Shown: in pieces, positions 6,758 through 6,768 of the stretch
Layout: each line of letters opens with the position of its first letter
Numbering within the stretch: the stretch's first letter is position 1
Origin: Bacteroidota bacterium
GTDB lineage: Bacteria > Bacteroidota > Ignavibacteria > Tepidaquicellales > Tepidaquicellaceae
DNA: 6,768 bases
Assembly: GCA_003519545.1 (NCBI GenBank)
Contig: DOWN01000180.1
Coordinates: forward strand, 1-6,768
Direction of reading: 5' to 3'
Notes under the pieces: model-generated
What the model was told of the DNA's origin: nothing
What the model saw: the letters and a program-made list of their open reading frames with translations, nothing else
The model's database searches: none
Made by a program: the position numbers and the translations under genes

Positions 6758-6768
6758 TTTTATTAATT

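Overview
The window is AT-rich (GC roughly a third by eye) and fully occupied by five protein genes. Three of them end in the same roughly 85-90 residue C-terminal domain, opening with QN(Y/F)PNPFNPxTKI and closing with a K-M-hydrophobic-K tail. This is the type A sorting domain of cargo of the type IX secretion system (T9SS). The PNPFNP form of the motif, the AT-richness and the mostly absent Shine-Dalgarno sequences point to the Ignavibacteria/Chlorobi side of the Bacteroidota (FCB) group. The exact lineage cannot be fixed from this window.

Layout: on the plus strand, two tandem genes 40 bases apart (66-1400 and 1441-2928) encode secreted beta-propeller proteins. The first has Ycf48-like repeats and the second has six regularly spaced Asp-boxes as in sialidases; both carry the T9SS domain. 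They meet, tail to tail with only 2 bases between the stop codons, a minus-strand set of three genes. Read in their own direction these are a 118-residue secreted protein with a carboxypeptidase-regulatory/transthyretin-like look (6757-6401), a T9SS cargo with FG-GAP/VCBS repeats (6426-4693, overlapping the previous gene by 26 bases), and an outer-membrane beta-barrel of the Wzi capsule-assembly type (4616-2931, after a 76-base gap).

Taken together this looks like a surface-protein locus. Three cargo proteins with different propeller architectures would be exported through the inner membrane by N-terminal signal peptides, then across the outer membrane by T9SS and released or anchored on the surface. 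The Wzi-like barrel would sit in the outer membrane, possibly interacting with exopolysaccharide. No enzyme active site is recognisable in any of the five, so ligands and physiological role are unknown. No RNA genes, mobile elements, CRISPR arrays or convincing intrinsic terminators were seen. The most unusual local features are the forced 26-base gene overlap with an embedded GGAGGAG, and the near-zero convergent gap. I did not find a clear novel multi-gene system beyond this surface-protein cluster.
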